From Gavia stellata (Eukaryota > Chordata > Aves > Gaviiformes > Gaviidae), in NCBI RefSeq assembly GCF_030936135.1, contig NC_082603.1, positions 29,079,236 to 29,143,235 of the forward strand: a stretch of 64,000 nt of DNA. The letters run 5' to 3'. A program made the translations under genes and the position numbers. Position 1 is the first letter of the stretch; the number at the start of each line of letters is the position of its first letter. Of this stretch, positions 60,901 to 64,000 are shown one piece after another. The notes under the pieces are model-generated. The model saw only the letters and a program-made list of their open reading frames with translations, did not search any database and was not told the DNA's origin.

Positions 60901-63347
60901 CAGGAGAAAGCAATGGAAAAACAATCCCAGCATAGACCTTCCAGCCCAGACTGACACCAATGAGTTTTTGATCTCTAGCCACAGTAGAGAATCAAAATGA
61001 AGTACATTGATGAACAAAGAGTAATGGTGGGCAATTAAAAATGTAACATATTGAAAAACATACAGTGACAATGTACCAGACCGTCCGTTCATCCTTTAGC
61101 AAGCAAGGTGTTATCTTCCTTTAGCGAGTTCAGAATATTACAGTCCATAAATCTTTGTTGTTACATCAGGAAGGTGAGTATTTCCTGTTGATTGGGAGCT
61201 AAAAAGTCAGAGCGAAAGCACGGACTACTTGATCGTGGCTAACTACAAAGTCCTCAGCTGAAGCTGGAGATCAGGTCCATGACGTGACTGATGTTTGTGC
61301 TCAACCAAAGATGACTATGAAAATTCTCAGGATTTTCATCACTGCAAAGAATCAGGGAAGTTGACTGCATATTGCACAGTATGTCCTTTGTGCAGTGGAT
61401 GTGAGATCAGGCGAAACTCGGTTGTGGGTGAAATTTCAAAGAGCCCTGAGAGTTGAATCTACAGTCAGAAGGATTGTTCACTTTCTGCAAAGTACAACTT
61501 ATGCTAATTTTCATGGCATTGCTTGCTTAAAAGATGCTAAGACTGCCAAAATATTTGAAAAGGACACAACTGGAAGAAGAGGCGTTATATGCATGAAATA
61601 GAATAAGAATCTTTTTTATTCTATACAAAGAATGACTGAGTTTTTACACTTAAGTTTTGATGTGCAATATGTAAATAACATAACTGTTTATACTGAATTT
61701 TATCTGAATTGAGAAATTTATCTGAACTGAATTTATCTGAGAAAGTTACTTTAAAAAAATGCATTCTTCATCTATGATTTTAACTTGGGAAGACTTTTAT
61801 AAAGGGTGTCTATTTTTAAGACAATGCAAGTTCTCCGTGTTGAGGAAAAGGTGGTTCTGTCTCCTTACATATTAATTCGCAATTATAAACAATGTCATTT
61901 CCTTAGAGGAGGTAAAAGCAGAGCTATAAACTGTCAATTTTCTCTTCTGCTGGGAACAATCACTTTAGAAAGAATATTCACCGTGAGGTACGTAGATAAC
62001 GAATCTTCCTGACAAACATCTCCATTGGAGAAAAAGGGCTGTCAGAAGACCTCCCATCTTCACATATCAGAATGGGTCATGGGGAAGAAGCTCTTTCAAA
62101 AGGGAGGTAGAAACGTGCCCCAAAAAATCACAGACATACAAACATGGAGCTAGCCTGGAGAATCGTAAATACGAGTCAAATACATGCTACGTCTGACTTC
62201 ACCAGTTTTGCAGAAAAGCAGCAATTCTACGGCAGAGAGCACTGGAAAGCAGAGCTAGCTCTTTGCTCTATTCTCAAAGCCCCTTACACAGAAATTCCCC
62301 CAAAAGATCCATAAAGAGCAAAAAGACAAAGGGCCCTCCCTTGTGAAAAGCAGAGCACTGTGCCAAGAGAGCCTGCTCCAACCCCAGCTTCTTAACAGAG
62401 GAAACATGGCCATACGATCTCTTTAAACATGGACATCTCAAGTTCGACAAACCTAAGAACAATTGTTTTAAAAAGGAATTGACTGTCACAGTAACTCTGT
62501 ATTGCTGTGCAGCCAGACCAATATTGATGTTTCTTAAGTGGCCTTAAACTTCAAATCATGTTTGCTCTGATGACAAAACTGTTTTCCTAAGGGCCTCCCA
62601 TTTTTAAACTTGTCAAAGAAGTGATGCAGTTTTATACTGTCATCACTCTACCCCCACCAAATCCTTTGTAAATCATTCAGCCGCTACGAGCAGCAGACTT
62701 GACATGACAACGAAATTAAAGAAAAAGCCAAGGTACTTGCATAAGGGACACCATTTTTTTCACCAAGTTTCTTATAGAAGCAAAAATGTGACTAGTAAAA
62801 GCTGGTAAAGAGACGCTTTCTATGCACACCTGGAAATGCCCAGGATTCAGAGCTCCTCCCTGCTGTTCTTGTGCACCACGATTTTCTCACAGCATTTCAG
62901 CTGAGTAGGTACTTGGAAAAAGTGATGCTGCCTTCTCAACTGCTAGCAGTATGAGTTCAAACAGGCATTTATAGCTGGGATTAAATCCATGAATCTTTAA
63001 AGTTTTGTTGTTTTGGATTTTTCAATTGTTCCCCTTTATGTTGTAGCTTGCTTAGTAAACGTTGCGAACACAAGAAAAAAAGGCACACATGATTGAAAAA
63101 TGAATTACACAGATGTAAGTATTCAAAAAGCCACTGTTGGAAAAACAGTATTTTTCAGGGTTATGGTTGGTTTGAGAGGTTTTTTGCCATGTTATTATAC
63201 TAGATTAATGTTTTATGCATCGCCTTTAAAATTTTAAATGATTTGGTTTCTCACTGACTTGAAAGAGAAGGAAAAATAATTCTGAAGTGTCAGTAATTTT
63301 CTGCACCAAAGTTTGCAACAAATAGGACATCAAAGAAGAAAAAGTTA

Positions 63348-63533
<186 letters not shown>

Positions 63534-64000
63534 TTATTGTTCTAAGCAAACCAACTGTACACAGCAAAAAAGCCTTTCTTCACAAGCTCCTTTGTTGCCT
63601 ACTCTAAAATATAAGGCATGTGTTCCTAGCTAAACAATGCAGCTCTTTGTTCTTTATTTGTAGTTCCACTGTCTGGCAATTACCAGAGAACTATAGCTTA
63701 ATAAGTAATTGAATGTGTTCCACTCAATCAAAACATTGAGTTCACATTAAATATCCATAGCATCCACTTAGTTTACATTCAGAAATTAGACTCTTTTCTT
63801 CCCTCCTCTCAAAGTATAACTGACAAATTTGAATACAAACATTTTCAGGATTTTTTTTCTCCTTTTAATAAGATGGACTCATCTTAATTCCACAGACACA
63901 TTTCAAGGAAGTAGAGAAAAGACAAAAAAAAGGAGAAGAAAAAGAGAGAGAAGATGTCCTGAACCAGAAGAGGGAAACACCCCATCTACATCCCATGGTT

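Overview
The window is vertebrate nuclear DNA and almost certainly comes from a bird. Two things show this: a complete, nearly invariant three-exon RNF11 gene on the + strand, and several CR1 non-LTR retrotransposon copies of the type abundant in avian genomes, with the CR1 8-bp 3' repeat. I cannot name the species.

Layout. Positions 1-21,600 are upstream flank: AT-rich, with four CR1 remnants (3711-5460, 8165-8537, 15710-16050, 17095-17420), a possible solo LTR near 396-770, and scattered exon-like open segments with good splice signals on both strands. I could not chain those segments into one gene. Positions 21,600-23,240 are a strong CpG island: the RNF11 promoter, 5' UTR (with a 17-codon upstream ORF) and coding exon 1. 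Intron 1 (about 29.2 kb, 22562-51754) holds one CR1 fragment (28003-28485), a duplicated segment of about 95 bp (29672 and 30829) and simple repeats, but no gene I can support. Exons 2 (51755-51924) and 3 (52521-52692) complete the coding sequence, which is 465 nt including the stop and encodes 154 residues. The 3' UTR follows with AATAAA signals from 52816 onward. Positions 53,730-64,000 are non-coding flank with a TG/TA microsatellite and poly-T runs; no neighbouring gene was recognised.

Function. The only gene I can name is RNF11, a membrane-anchored RING-H2 ubiquitin-ligase adaptor with a PPxY motif. In the known family it recruits NEDD4-class E3 ligases and works in the A20 ubiquitin-editing complex. 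The long CR1 open frame is a dead element: its reverse-transcriptase active-site box reads FADG instead of FADD. Nothing here amounts to a clear new biological system. The most worthwhile open question is whether the 3-20 kb region carries a real or decayed multi-exon gene, mainly on the - strand.
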